Both the position numbers and the translations under genes were made by a program. DNA of 64,000 nt from Bacillota bacterium (lineage in GTDB: Bacteria; Bacillota; UBA994; UBA5500): contig JAEZJZ010000021.1 of assembly GCA_023436245.1 (NCBI GenBank), positions 24,398-88,397 of the forward strand. The letters are read 5' to 3'. Under the pieces are notes generated by a model. It was not told the origin of the DNA and made no database searches. It was given only the letters and a program-made list of their open reading frames with translations. Position 1 is the first letter of the stretch; every line of letters starts with the position of its first letter. Shown piece by piece: positions 41,936 to 50,948 of this stretch.

Positions 41936-43183
41936 ATGAATGCAGAGATCATAGCAGTCGGCACTGAGTTGCTGCTTGGGCAAATTGTGAACACTAACGC
42001 CCAGTTTCTCGGCCGGGAGCTGGCCGCTCTGGGAATTGGGCTCTACTATCAGACAGTGGTCGGGGACAACCCCGAGCGTCTGGCGGAAGTGGTCGGACAG
42101 GCGCTCGGACGTGCCTCGGTTGTGATTCTGACTGGCGGGCTCGGGCCCACTGCGGATGACCTGACTCGCGAGACGGTGGCGCAGGCGATGGGCAGAGAGT
42201 TGCGCTTTGATGAAGATGTCTGGGCGGTGATTGCGGCCCGCATGCAGCGCTTTGGGCGGCAGATTCCGGAGAACAACAAGCGTCAGGCGATGGTTCCGGC
42301 CGGAGCCAGCGTGCTGCCAAACCCGAACGGCACTGCCCCGGGACTGGCCATCGCCGAAGGCGAGCGGCTGGTGGTGATGCTACCTGGTCCTCCTCGCGAG
42401 ATGCAGCCGATGTTTCTGGCTGAGGTGCGCCCGCGTCTGGTCAGGATGGCCGGAGCGAGCGTCATTCATTCCCGCAGCCTGCGGGTGATCGGGGTGGGGG
42501 AGTCCGCTTTGGCAGAACGGATTGCAGACCTGATTGAACAGCAGGGCAATCCCACCATTGCGCTCTATGCCAAGCTCGGCGAGGTGGAAGTACGCCTGAC
42601 GGCCAAAGCGACAGATACTGCAGCCGCCAGCGAGTTGATCGCCCCCATCGAGGCGGAGATGAGGGCTCGTTTGGGTCAGGCCGTCTATGGGTCAGATGAA
42701 GAGACGCTGCCGGCTGCCTTGGGCAAGCTGCTTCTCCGCCGCGGCTACCGCTTGGCTCTGGCTGAGTCCTGCACCGGCGGTTTGATCGGCAGCATGATCA
42801 CTTCAGTTGCCGGTAGCTCTGATTACTTCGAGCGCGGCTTCATCACCTACAGCAATCTGGCTAAAGAGCAGATGCTTGCGGTACCGGCTGACCTGATTGC
42901 CGCGCACGGAGCCGTCAGCCAGGAATGCGCTGCCAGCATGGCAATTGGTGCGCGGACGGCGAGCGGGGCGGAGGTGACTATCGCAGTCACCGGAATCGCC
43001 GGACCGGACGGCGGAACTGCGGAAAAGCCGGTGGGAACAGTCTTTGTGGCGGTGGACACACCGGCTGGAGTGCACGTCGAGAGGCTTGCTCTCACCGGAA
43101 ACCGCCAGAGCATTCAGGAGCGCTCGGCCAAGACTGCCATCAACTTGGCCAGACTGCGGCTGTTGGCCGAGCAGGATGAGTAG
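41936..43183 (+). CDS. cinA: CinA: competence/damage-inducible protein with NMN deamidase domain
   Basis: A 415-aa protein. The N-terminal MoCF-like domain (GTELLLGQIVNTNAQFL, LTGGLGPTADDLTRET) has a COG1058-type pyrophosphatase fold. The C-terminal PncC domain (LAESCTGGLIGSMITSVAGSS, and AVTGIAGPDGGT) deamidates nicotinamide mononucleotide. The ATG follows GGGAGGG. It lies upstream of recA as in B. subtilis, with thpR inserted between. Its stop overlaps the thpR start. Confidence 0.95.
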   Translation: MNAEIIAVGTELLLGQIVNTNAQFLGRELAALGIGLYYQTVVGDNPERLAEVVGQALGRASVVILTGGLGPTADDLTRETVAQAMGRELRFDEDVWAVIAARMQRFGRQIPENNKRQAMVPAGASVLPNPNGTAPGLAIAEGERLVVMLPGPPREMQPMFLAEVRPRLVRMAGASVIHSRSLRVIGVGESALAERIADLIEQQGNPTIALYAKLGEVEVRLTAKATDTAAASELIAPIEAEMRARLGQAVYGSDEETLPAALGKLLLRRGYRLALAESCTGGLIGSMITSVAGSSDYFERGFITYSNLAKEQMLAVPADLIAAHGAVSQECAASMAIGARTASGAEVTIAVTGIAGPDGGTAEKPVGTVFVAVDTPAGVHVERLALTGNRQSIQERSAKTAINLARLRLLAEQDE

Positions 43184-43751
43184 CCTGCGCCTCTTCTTCG
43201 GGTTGCACTTATCCCCAGCCCACCGGCAGGAGATTGCGCGCCGGGTGCTGCCATTCCGGCAGTCTGTGCCGGAAGTGAATTGGGTTCCGGCGGATAACCT
43301 GCACCTGACAATGGCGTTTCTCGGCGAGACGGATCAGTCCCTCCTGCCCAAGCTGCAGGCGGCAGCCGATTCTGCCTGTCGCGAAGCCCGCCCCTTTCAC
43401 CTGACGATTGGAGGGCTGACAGGTGCGTTCAGCAATTGGCGCCGTCCGCAGGTGATCTGGCTGGGCACGACAGGCGAGAGTGGAGAGCTCCACCGCTTGC
43501 ATCAACTGCTCGCGGCAGAGCTCTCCGGCTTGGGATTTGCCGTCGACCGCCGCTGGCATCCCCACATCACTTTGGGACGCGTCAAGCGGCAGTTGCCGGA
43601 AGCGACCGCGCAGAGGCTGCAGCAGACAGAGTGGCCCTTGCGCGAGGAGCTGACTCTGCAGTTGACACTCTTCCAGAGCACTCTGCGATCGACCGGGGCT
43701 GTTTACCAGGTTGTTTCCAAATCAGAGATGTCCGGGTGCGAAAACTGCTGA
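43176..43751 (+). CDS. thpR: RNA 2',3'-cyclic phosphodiesterase (2H family)
   Basis: A 191-aa member of the 2H phosphoesterase family that opens 2',3'-cyclic phosphates on RNA ends. The two catalytic motifs are HLTMAF (His-x-Thr, about residue 45) and HITLGR (His-x-Thr, about residue 130). A longer in-frame start at 43044 would lie inside cinA; ATG 43176 overlaps the cinA end by 8 nt and fits family length. It is part of the cinA-thpR-recA run. Confidence 0.92.
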   Translation: MSSLRLFFGLHLSPAHRQEIARRVLPFRQSVPEVNWVPADNLHLTMAFLGETDQSLLPKLQAAADSACREARPFHLTIGGLTGAFSNWRRPQVIWLGTTGESGELHRLHQLLAAELSGLGFAVDRRWHPHITLGRVKRQLPEATAQRLQQTEWPLREELTLQLTLFQSTLRSTGAVYQVVSKSEMSGCENC

Positions 43752-43794
43752 AATCAGGAGCTAGGCTTGGCCCACACGCGCTAGTTGTTTTAGG

Positions 43795-43808
43795 CGAACA
43801 AATGTGCG
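43795..43808 (+). promoter_or_regulatory. LexA (SOS) box upstream of recA
   Basis: CGAACAAATGTGCG fits the Gram-positive SOS box CGAACRNRYGTTYC at all but two or three positions. It is 62 bp upstream of the recA ATG. A plausible promoter overlaps its downstream side: TTAGAC (43810) and GATAAG (43832), spacing 16. Confidence 0.6.
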
Positions 43809-43869
43809 ATTAGACCTTGTCCAGGGCCAATGATAAGCTTAGTTTGTGAGAATAGATGGAGAGGCGGGT

Positions 43870-44913
43870 ATGATAGTGGATAAAGGGCGCGCGCTGGATA
43901 TGGCACTGCATCAGATAGAAAAGCAATTTGGCAAAGGGGCAATCATGCGCCTCGGTGAGGATGCGAGCAGACTGGTCATGGACGTAATTCCCACCGGGGC
44001 ACTGGCTTTGGATATCGCACTCGGGGTGGGTGGAGTTCCTCGCGGCCGCATCATCGAAGTCTACGGTCCTGAGTCTTCCGGCAAGACGACTGTTGCTTTG
44101 CATATGATCGCAGAAGCACAGAAACTGGGCGGCATCGCAGCATTTATCGACGCAGAGCATGCACTCGATCCCACCTACGCCAGAAACCTGGGTGTGAACA
44201 TCGATGATCTGCTGGTCTCCCAACCTGACACCGGTGAGCAGGCCCTGGAAATCTGTGAAGCCCTGGTGCGCAGTGGAGCCGTGGACATCGTGGTCATCGA
44301 CTCTGTGGCTGCTTTGGTGCCACGCGCTGAAATAGAAGGCGAGATGGGCGATGCCCATGTCGGTCTGCAGGCTCGCCTGATGTCACAGGCCCTGCGTAAG
44401 TTAGCCGGCGCGATCAACCGTTCGCGCACAGTGGCAGTGTTCATCAACCAGTTGCGCGAGAAGGTCGGCGTCATGTTCGGCAACCCGGAGACGACTCCGG
44501 GCGGACGCGCCCTCAAGTTCTATGCCACCATCCGCCTGGAGGTGCGTCGGGCCGAGACGCTGAAACAAGGAACTGACATGGTCGGTAATCGTACCAGGGT
44601 GAAGGTGGTCAAGAACAAGGTTGCACCTCCGTTTAAGCAGGCCGATTTCGACATCATGTACGGCGAGGGCATCTCCCGGGAAGGAAGCATCATCGACATT
44701 GGCGCTGATTTGGACATCGTCAACAAGAGTGGAGCCTGGTACTCCTATGGGGACGAGCGGCTGGGGCAGGGTCGCGAGAATGCCAAGTTGTACTTGCGCG
44801 AACACCCAGAGGTGGCACTAGCCATCGAGAGTCGGATCAGGCAGAGCTTCCAAGTGGGTCAAGCACAAGCAAAGGCCGTGGCAGAGGATGCAGAGCCAGA
44901 GTCGGAGGAATAA
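43870..44913 (+). CDS. recA: Recombinase RecA
   Basis: Central recombination and SOS coprotease protein. The 347 aa show Walker [10 protein letters not shown] (about residues 64-72), IDAEHALDP, the L1/L2 regions and the [20 protein letters not shown] signature. GGAGAGGCGGG positions ATG 43870; an in-frame GTG at 43846 precedes that site. recX overlaps the 3' end by 26 nt. Confidence 0.98.
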   Translation: MIVDKGRALDMALHQIEKQFGKGAIMRLGEDASRLVMDVIPTGALALDIALGVGGVPRGRIIEVYGPESSGKTTVALHMIAEAQKLGGIAAFIDAEHALDPTYARNLGVNIDDLLVSQPDTGEQALEICEALVRSGAVDIVVIDSVAALVPRAEIEGEMGDAHVGLQARLMSQALRKLAGAINRSRTVAVFINQLREKVGVMFGNPETTPGGRALKFYATIRLEVRRAETLKQGTDMVGNRTRVKVVKNKVAPPFKQADFDIMYGEGISREGSIIDIGADLDIVNKSGAWYSYGDERLGQGRENAKLYLREHPEVALAIESRIRQSFQVGQAQAKAVAEDAEPESEE

Positions 44914-45388
44914 GCCAAAGAGTTCTGCCCGTTCCTATGCCCTCTGGCTGCTCGGGCGCAAAGCATATGCCTCGGCAGCGCTGCAGAGTCGCCTGCAGCG
45001 CCGAGGGTATTCGCCGGAGGAGAGTCAAGATGCTGTCGCCTATCTGACAGAGATCGGCTACCTGAACGATCGCGTCTTTGTCGACGATTTTGTGCGCGGG
45101 CGGGCAGAGTCCGGTCATGGGCCGCGACAGATCAGTTGGGAACTGCGTTCTCGCGGCATCGAGGCTCCGGAAATAGAGCGCGCAGTGGCTGCACTGGATG
45201 CGGAGCAGCTGCGCGAGCGCGCTGCCGCTCTGGCTGCCGACCGTCTGCGCCGGGCCGGAGCGGGTGACCCCAAAGCCCATCAGCGCATCTTGCGTTACCT
45301 GTTGCAGCGTGGGTATGAGTACAGTTTGGCTGCCGAAGTGGTTGCCGAGCTGATGGCTGACCTTGACAGTGGCGGGCAGAATAGTTAA
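44888..45388 (+). CDS. recX: RecX regulatory protein
   Basis: A 166-aa, helix-rich, Arg-rich modulator that binds RecA filaments. The three tandem three-helix repeats are visible, with [20 protein letters not shown] at the start, [16 protein letters not shown] in the first repeat and [16 protein letters not shown] near the end. It starts inside the end of recA (26-nt overlap), ensuring coupled, lower expression. It is followed by a strong terminator about 80 bp later. Confidence 0.92.
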   Translation: MQSQSRRNKPKSSARSYALWLLGRKAYASAALQSRLQRRGYSPEESQDAVAYLTEIGYLNDRVFVDDFVRGRAESGHGPRQISWELRSRGIEAPEIERAVAALDAEQLRERAAALAADRLRRAGAGDPKAHQRILRYLLQRGYEYSLAAEVVAELMADLDSGGQNS

Positions 45389-45469
45389 AATCTTGGCAGA
45401 GAGATAATGAGGGCGATCGTTTCTGGTTGCCCGGCAGCTGGCCCTGAATCGGAAGACGTCCTTTCTTCT

Positions 45470-45496
45470 GGCCGAGAGACTCTCTCGGCCTTTTTG
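45470..45496 (+). terminator. Terminator after recX
   Basis: GGCCGAGAG (45470-45478), loop ACT, CTCTCGGCC (45482-45490), TTTTTG. Perfect 9-bp stem. Confidence 0.9.
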
Positions 45497-45529
45497 CTGT
45501 CTCTGGTTTACCGCTCTACAGCCTGTCTA

Positions 45530-45538
45530 TGCTATACT
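45530..45538 (+). promoter_or_regulatory. Extended -10 promoter of rny
   Basis: TGCTATACT holds an extended -10 (TG-n-TATACT, -10 at 45533-45538). -35-like TTTACC lies at 45507 with a 20-bp spacer, too long to be convincing. The leader before the ribosome site would be about 150 nt. Confidence 0.5.
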
Positions 45539-45697
45539 AATAGACGGTAGTGTTCCATTGTGTTCCGCGTAACACATTGTATCCTGCACTGGGCTGATGC
45601 AGACTTCTTCGCCGCAGATATATGGACGTCGGCACATATAGCGATGGACAAGCGCAAAGCGTCCAGATGTGGAACCTTGAAAACTGAAAAAGGAGGT

Positions 45698-47254
45698 TTG
45701 AGTGATATAGATACAGGACAGATTATTTCCATTGTCGTTATTGTGGTCGGAATTCCGCTGGCAGGGGTTGCTGGTTTTCTATACCGCAAGCAGATTGCGG
45801 AGAAGCAGATTGGTGAAGCAGAGACTGTAGCGCGCCAAGTGGTTGAAACGGCTGAGAAGCAGGCCGAGGCCAAGAAGCGCGAAGCCGTGCTCGAGGCGAA
45901 GGAAGAGGTTCATCGCCTTCGCTCCGATCTGGACAAGGAAATCCGGGATCGCCGCAGTGAGTTGCAGCGCTTGGAGCGCCGGGTTGTCCAAAAGGATGAG
46001 ACACTTGACCGCAAGCTGGAGCAACTGGAAAAGAAAGACGAGCAAGTGCAGCGGAAGGACGCTGAGTTGCAGAAGCAGCGCGAGCGAGTGGAAGAGATTG
46101 TAGCCAAGCAGTTGGCGGAACTGGAGCGTGTCTCCGGTCTGACCACCGAGGCGGCAAAGCAGATGCTGCTGCAGAATGTGGAGAATGAGATCAGGCAGGA
46201 AGCTGCCAAGTTGATCAAGGATATCGAGACAGAGGCCAAAGAAGAGGCGGACAAGCGTGCCCGTGAAGTGGTCACCTTGGCTATCCAACGCTGTGCAGCG
46301 GATCACGTCGCCGAAGCGACCGTCTCAGTGGTGGAGTTGCCGAACGATGAGATGAAGGGCCGGATTATTGGGCGTGAGGGCCGCAATATTCGCACCCTGG
46401 AGACGCTGACAGGTATTGACCTGATCATCGATGATACGCCGGAAGCAGTCATTCTCTCCGGTTTTGACCCGATTCGTCGGGAGGTTGCTCGCATCGCTTT
46501 GGAGCGCTTGGTAGCTGACGGGCGCATCCACCCAGCTCGCATTGAAGAGATGGTGGAAAAGGCGCAGAAGGAAGTTGATGCCCGGATTCGCGAGGAAGGC
46601 GAGCAGGCTGCCATGGACGTGGGTGTGCACGGTCTCAACCCAGAGCTGGTCAGGACCCTCGGGCGGCTGCGCTTCCGTACCAGCTATGGACAGAACGTCT
46701 TGAAGCATTCCATCGAAGTCTCCCATTTGGCGGGAATCATGGCCGCTGAGCTGGGTGCCGATGTGACCATGGTTAAGCGAGCCGGTTTGTTGCACGACAT
46801 CGGCAAGGCCATCGACCACGAAGTGGAAGGACCTCACGTGACGATTGGCGCGGATCTAGCGAAGAAATATCGTGAACACCCGGCGATCGTACACGCGATT
46901 GCCGCGCATCACAATGACATTGAACCCCAATCGGTTGAGGCCGTTCTGGTGCAGGCTGCCGACGCAGTCTCTGCTGCCCGTCCGGGTGCTCGCCGGGAGA
47001 GTTTGGAGAACTACATTCGCCGGCTGGAGAAGCTGGAACAGATCGCCGAGTCATTCGATGGCGTCGATAAGACCTATGCCATCCAGGCGGGGCGTGAGAT
47101 CCGGATCATCGTCAAGCCAGACAAGGTGGATGACCTGGCCGCCGCGCGGGTGGCCCACGACATCTCCAAACGCATCGAGGCCGAACTGGATTACCCTGGG
47201 CAGATCAAAGTCACTGTCATCCGGGAAACAAGGGCCGTTGATTTCGCGAAGTAG
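45698..47254 (+). CDS. rny: Ribonuclease Y
   Basis: Membrane-anchored endoribonuclease that starts mRNA decay. It has one N-terminal membrane helix, a long charged coiled coil (about 30-200), a KH domain ([19 protein letters not shown]) and an HD domain ([12 protein letters not shown]). From TTG 45698 it has 518 aa, matching family length. That TTG is only one base after AGGAGG (45691-45696). The alternatives are ATG 45643, giving an odd hydrophilic 18-residue leader, or a non-canonical ATA at 45707. The start is therefore uncertain; the identity is not. Confidence 0.95.
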   Translation: MSDIDTGQIISIVVIVVGIPLAGVAGFLYRKQIAEKQIGEAETVARQVVETAEKQAEAKKREAVLEAKEEVHRLRSDLDKEIRDRRSELQRLERRVVQKDETLDRKLEQLEKKDEQVQRKDAELQKQRERVEEIVAKQLAELERVSGLTTEAAKQMLLQNVENEIRQEAAKLIKDIETEAKEEADKRAREVVTLAIQRCAADHVAEATVSVVELPNDEMKGRIIGREGRNIRTLETLTGIDLIIDDTPEAVILSGFDPIRREVARIALERLVADGRIHPARIEEMVEKAQKEVDARIREEGEQAAMDVGVHGLNPELVRTLGRLRFRTSYGQNVLKHSIEVSHLAGIMAAELGADVTMVKRAGLLHDIGKAIDHEVEGPHVTIGADLAKKYREHPAIVHAIAAHHNDIEPQSVEAVLVQAADAVSAARPGARRESLENYIRRLEKLEQIAESFDGVDKTYAIQAGREIRIIVKPDKVDDLAAARVAHDISKRIEAELDYPGQIKVTVIRETRAVDFAK

Positions 47255-47281
47255 CAGGCACATCGTGCCTGCTCTTTTTTT
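47253..47281 (+). terminator. Terminator after rny
   Basis: AGCAGGCAC (47253-47261), loop ATC, GTGCCTGCT (47265-47273), then CTTTTTTTG. The stop codon of rny forms part of the stem. Confidence 0.95.
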
Positions 47282-47607
47282 GCAGCGCATAGGGCAACTC
47301 AGCTGGCCTCTTCCTCCTCGTGGTAGACCTCTCGGCAGGCGAGAGCGTTCAAAAAGTTCGATTTCCTTGGGGTCGTAGCACCACAGCATGCTGTGGTGTC
47401 GGGATCGGCTCGGCATGCCGAGCCTCTACGGACTGCAACTGCAGAATCCCGCAGGCTGAGCCTGCCGAGGTTAGAACCTGAGCGGCTTTGCCTGCTGCTC
47501 ATGCATGTTGCTGCTGAATGACTTCAGTTCTCAGTCGTTTTCGGGTAGACTGACTATGATGGAGTTCCTTCTGGCAGGTAGATTTGATTGATAAAGGGGC
47601 GGGTTGG
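47282..47607. other. Intergenic region rny to ymdB with three palindromes
   Basis: No gene supported. Contains CACCACAGCATGCTGTGGTG (47379-47398), GGCTCGGCATGCCGAGCC (47407-47424) preceded by GGATC, and GCAGGCT/AGCCTGC (47451-47465). None carries a T tract. The GATC-plus-hairpin arrangement recalls the double-hairpin element near rimP. Confidence 0.75.
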
Positions 47608-48399
47608 ATGCTTGGGGTCCTGTTTATCGGTGATGTCGTCGGTCGCCCTGGGCGAGCGGTGATCAGGGATCTGATCGGGCGCGTTAAGCGTCAGCAGCAG
47701 GTCGATCTGGTCATCGCTAACGGCGAGAACTCCGCCGGCGGCACCGGAATTACCCGCGAGGTGGCGGATGAGCTGTTTCGCGCTGGAGTGGATTTGATTA
47801 GCGGTGGCAACCACATGTGGGACAAGCGAGAAGCCGTCGACCTGATGATGGAAGAGAAGCGGATTGTACGCCCGGAGAACTATCCCCCGGGCACCCCTGG
47901 ACAGGGTTGGCGTGTGGTCGAGGTCGGGATGCCGCCGAAGCGCTTGATGTTGATCAACGTTTGCGGCCGCACCTTTATGCCAGCTTTGGACTGTCCCTTC
48001 CGGGCAGTGGATCAGATTTTGCAGACGGAAGCGAGATCTGGGGACCTGGTGATTGTGGACATCCACGCCGAAGCGACTTCCGAGAAGGCGGCCATGGGCT
48101 TCTACCTGGATGGCCGCGTGACGGCCGTCCTAGGTACTCACACGCACGTGCAAACCGCGGATGAACGATTGCTGCCGCGTGGCACGGCTTTCATCTCTGA
48201 TGTCGGCATGGTTGGTCCGAGAGACTCAATCCTGGGAGTGGAAGTTGAGCCGGTGCTGCACAAGTTCCTGACGGCGATGCCGGCGCGGTTTGAGGTGGCC
48301 AAGGGCCCAGTGGTGGCTAATGCCGTCTATCTGCAAGTTGATCAGCAGAACGGTCGGAACGTGCGTCCGCCGGTTCGCTTTGCCGAGCGCTTCGAGTAA
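47608..48399 (+). CDS. ymdB: YmdB-family metallophosphoesterase
   Basis: A 263-aa calcineurin-like phosphodiesterase. B. subtilis YmdB acts on cyclic nucleotides and influences biofilm versus motility fate. Metal-ligand motifs GDVVGRPG, NGENSAGG, GGNHMWD, DIHAEATSEK and GTHTHVQTAD are all present. GGGGCGGG places the ATG at 47608; the TTG at 47584 is too far upstream. It follows rny as in B. subtilis, but spoVS, often next, is absent. Confidence 0.93.
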   Translation: MLGVLFIGDVVGRPGRAVIRDLIGRVKRQQQVDLVIANGENSAGGTGITREVADELFRAGVDLISGGNHMWDKREAVDLMMEEKRIVRPENYPPGTPGQGWRVVEVGMPPKRLMLINVCGRTFMPALDCPFRAVDQILQTEARSGDLVIVDIHAEATSEKAAMGFYLDGRVTAVLGTHTHVQTADERLLPRGTAFISDVGMVGPRDSILGVEVEPVLHKFLTAMPARFEVAKGPVVANAVYLQVDQQNGRNVRPPVRFAERFE

Positions 48400-48402
48400 C
48401 TG

Positions 48403-48501
48403 GTGTATGCCTTCCTTGGCAAAGAGGAGTTTCTGGACCGCCTGGTGAATAGACTAGAGTCATTGATCGAGCGCAGGCGGCGCCGTAAACCAAGGAGGTA
48501 A
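48403..48501 (+). CDS. Possible 32-aa basic small protein after ymdB
   Basis: An open frame from GTG 48403 to TAA 48501, in the same frame as ymdB and separated from it by the ymdB stop and one codon. It reads as an amphipathic helix (KEEFLDRLVNRLESLIE) with a strongly basic tail (RRRRRKPRR). It could be a small protein or a read-through extension of YmdB. No ribosome site is visible. Its last codons contain the ribosome site of the dipeptidase gene, which could explain part of the Arg-rich tail. Confidence 0.3.
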   Translation: MYAFLGKEEFLDRLVNRLESLIERRRRRKPRR

Positions 48502-48506
48502 GCCAA

Positions 48507-49511
48507 ATGGACGAGAGAATCCTGGAACTGCACAAGAGTGCAACCGTCGTGGACACCCATTGTGACACTCTGCTCCGCGTGCTCGGACGCAGTCAGGCGT
48601 ATGGTCAGAAACCGGCTCCTTATCGCTTGCGGGAGCGCCATGCTGAGGGACACATCGACCTGCCGCGTCTCCAGGACGGGGGCGTAGACGTCCAGTTCTT
48701 CGCTGCCTACATAGAGCCCATCTACAAGCCTGACCGATCCCTGAAGCGCACACTGCAGATCTTCGATGCGTTCTTCACCGAGTTGGCAGCTAATGAGGAC
48801 CAAATGATGCTGGTGCAATGTGCCGCCGACATCACAGCCGCTCAGGCAGCGGGTAAGCTCGCGGCAGTGATGGCCATTGAAGGCGGCGAGGCTCTGGAAG
48901 GCGACCTGGGAGTGTTGCGCGTGCTGCATCGCCTGGGTTTGCGCGCCATCGGACTGACCTGGAACGAACGCAACAACATCGCAGATGGTGTGGGTGATTG
49001 CCGCAGCGCCGGCGGGCTGAGTGAGTTTGGCGCGGCCTTGATTGCCGAGATGAATCGGCTGGGAATCCTGGTCGATGTCTCCCATCTGTCCGATCCTGGT
49101 TTCTGGGATGTGATCTCGCTGAGCAAGCAGCCGATCATCGCTTCTCATTCCAATGCCCGGGCCGTCTGCAACCATAGGCGCAACTTGACCGATGACCAAA
49201 TCAAGGCGTTGGCCAAGAACGGTGGCGTGATGGGCATGAACTTCTGCGCTGCCTTCGTGCGCGAAGACGGGCAGCCTACCCTGGATGACCTGCTCAACCA
49301 CATCGACCATATTGCTCAGTTGGTCGGCCCCGAGCATGTTGGCCTAGGCTCTGACTTCGACGGCATCAGCGCTGCCCCGGAGGGACTATCCGACGCCTCC
49401 AAGATGCCGCTGATCACCGAAGGGCTGGTCAAGCGCGGTTACAGCGACCAACAGATCAGGCTCATTCTCGGCGAGAACTATCTGCGCGTGTTCCGGCAGG
49501 TCTGGGGCTAA
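48507..49511 (+). CDS. Membrane-dipeptidase-type peptidase (family M19)
   Basis: A 334-aa zinc dipeptidase of the renal dipeptidase family, cytoplasmic here (no signal peptide). Metal ligands are visible as DTHCDT (His18, Asp20), the Glu in AIEGGEAL, the His residues in DVSHLSD and IASHSNARA, and Asp in LGSDFDGI. AAGGAGG precedes the ATG. A strong terminator follows. The substrate is not predictable; dipeptide supply for the amino-acid fermentation genes downstream is possible. Confidence 0.92.
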   Translation: MDERILELHKSATVVDTHCDTLLRVLGRSQAYGQKPAPYRLRERHAEGHIDLPRLQDGGVDVQFFAAYIEPIYKPDRSLKRTLQIFDAFFTELAANEDQMMLVQCAADITAAQAAGKLAAVMAIEGGEALEGDLGVLRVLHRLGLRAIGLTWNERNNIADGVGDCRSAGGLSEFGAALIAEMNRLGILVDVSHLSDPGFWDVISLSKQPIIASHSNARAVCNHRRNLTDDQIKALAKNGGVMGMNFCAAFVREDGQPTLDDLLNHIDHIAQLVGPEHVGLGSDFDGISAAPEGLSDASKMPLITEGLVKRGYSDQQIRLILGENYLRVFRQVWG

Positions 49512-49524
49512 GTCGTGCCACAAA

Positions 49525-49556
49525 AACCACTGCGAAAAATCGCAGTGGTTTTTTTC
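49525..49556 (+). terminator. Terminator after the dipeptidase gene
   Basis: AACCACTGCG (49525-49534), loop AAAAAT, CGCAGTGGTT (49541-49550), then TTTTT. The A-rich left flank could let it act on both strands. Confidence 0.95.
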
Positions 49557-49641
49557 GTGAGTAGCAGGAACTAGTTGGACCATGACGAATATGATACACT
49601 GGAATGGAATGATGGACTGTGCCATTAGTCCTTTTATGGAT

Positions 49642-49731
49642 GGGGGACACACCTCAGCATGGAGTCCTTTTTGAGGGCATCGCCTGAAGCGCGTTTTGTG
49701 AGTGGAGGAATGTCCCCATCGGGTGTGTTCC
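49642..49731 (+). repeat. Imperfect REP-like inverted repeat
   Basis: GGGGGACACACC (49642-49653) can pair with GGTGTGTTCC (49722-49731) or with TGTCCCC (49711-49717). The right side ends 28 bp before the gntR start. Pairing is interrupted, so this is a weak call. No good promoter was found in this gap. Confidence 0.4.
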
Positions 49732-49759
49732 GGCTAGAAGCAGCAGAGGAGGGTTGGCC

Positions 49760-50755
49760 ATGGCAATTGAACTCACGCGCAAGTCCGGCATTCCGCTGTA
49801 CATTCAACTGAAGGACCAAATCAAACAACAGATTGAGACGAATGCCTGGCAGCCGGGCTTCAAACTCCCAACGGAACGCGAACTGGCCGCCATACTCGGA
49901 GTTAGTCGCAACACGGTGAGTATGGCTTACCGCGAGCTGGAGGCGGAAGGGGAACTTGTCTCTTCTCAGGGCAAAGGTACCTTTGTCTCAGAACAGGCCA
50001 CGGAACACCTGAACGAAGGTCGTCGGCAGCAGCTGCAGCAAATTGTGAACAGCGCTTTTGATCAGGCGCTGGCACTCGGCTTTGATTTTCAGGACGTGCT
50101 GGATGTGGCCAGCGAACAGGCCGAGGAACGAAAGGCTCTGCTGAACAAGATCCGCATCGCTTTCATTGAGTGCAATCGGGAGCAAGTGGACTATTTTGCT
50201 CGCCAATTGGAACTGGGATCAGGCGTGGCGATTACGCCACTGGTACTGTCCGAGATCAGGCCAAACGGTGAAGCGCTCAGGCAGATCGTGGCTGGGGTTG
50301 ACCTGGTGGTCACTACCTTCTTTCACCTGGATGAGGTGCGCGCGATGATTCAGGACGAGAAACAGGTGTTAGCCATCGCTTTGGATCCTCAGCTGGAGAC
50401 AATCGTGAAGATCGCCAGGGTGCCACGTGGCAGAAGACTCGGACTAGTCTGTCTGTCCACGAATTTCGCCGAGAAAGTGGTGAACTCTATACGCAGTGCA
50501 GGAATCGACTATCTGCCTGTCGAAAGCACCATATCGCTGGAGAAGGCTGTCGTGGCCAGAGTGATTGAGCAGAGTGACGTGGTCCTGGTTTCGCCAGGCA
50601 GGCGGCGCGAGGTAGAGGAGCTCTGCCCGATGGGCACCGAAATTATCGAGTTTGTCTATCGGCCTGATTTGGGTTCCATCAGCATGCTGAAGTCGGCATT
50701 GATGGAGATAGAGGGAAAGTACAGCACAGTAGGGGGGACTCACGGTGAAATATAG
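49760..50755 (+). CDS. GntR-family regulator with unusual C-terminal sensor domain
   Basis: A 331-aa regulator. The N-terminal GntR winged helix (IPLYIQLKDQIKQQIE, KLPTERELAAILGVSRNTVSMAYREL, SSQGKGTFV) occupies about 1-78. The remaining ~250 residues are not an FadR, HutC or aminotransferase domain that I recognise. Two alternating alpha/beta halves (IRIAFIECNREQVDYFARQL; RRLGLVCLSTNFAEKVVNSI) suggest a periplasmic-binding-protein-like ligand domain. ATG 49760 follows GAGGAGGG. It overlaps korD by 11 nt, so it is likely to regulate that operon. Confidence 0.85.
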   Translation: MAIELTRKSGIPLYIQLKDQIKQQIETNAWQPGFKLPTERELAAILGVSRNTVSMAYRELEAEGELVSSQGKGTFVSEQATEHLNEGRRQQLQQIVNSAFDQALALGFDFQDVLDVASEQAEERKALLNKIRIAFIECNREQVDYFARQLELGSGVAITPLVLSEIRPNGEALRQIVAGVDLVVTTFFHLDEVRAMIQDEKQVLAIALDPQLETIVKIARVPRGRRLGLVCLSTNFAEKVVNSIRSAGIDYLPVESTISLEKAVVARVIEQSDVVLVSPGRRREVEELCPMGTEIIEFVYRPDLGSISMLKSALMEIEGKYSTVGGTHGEI

Positions 50756-50948
50756 CGTAGAAATAGATGCCAAATGGTGCAAGAAGTGCGGCATTTGCTC
50801 TGCATTCTGTCCCAAGAAAGTGTTCACGTTCAAAGCCGGTCAAGTGCCCGAGATCACGTCAGAGGATCAGTGCATTGGGTGTCGGCTTTGTGAGCAGCGT
50901 TGCCCGGACTTCGCTGTCAAGGTAGGGGGGAAGAACAATGAGTCCTAG
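50745..50948 (+). CDS. korD: 2-oxoacid:ferredoxin oxidoreductase, ferredoxin subunit (delta)
   Basis: A 67-aa two-cluster ferredoxin. CKKCGICSAFCP and CIGCRLCEQRCP each give the four Cys for a [4Fe-4S] cluster. It passes electrons from the KorAB active site to free ferredoxin. GTG 50745 lies within the end of gntR, and its own end overlaps korA by 11 nt. The subunit order delta-alpha-beta-gamma is common in Firmicutes and archaea. Confidence 0.92.
   Translation: MKYSVEIDAKWCKKCGICSAFCPKKVFTFKAGQVPEITSEDQCIGCRLCEQRCPDFAVKVGGKNNES

Noticed and set aside
45675..45688. CCTTGAAAACTGAA, resembling sequences near Firmicutes rRNA operons
   Set aside because: No rRNA or tRNA sequence lies nearby; it is just the leader of rny.
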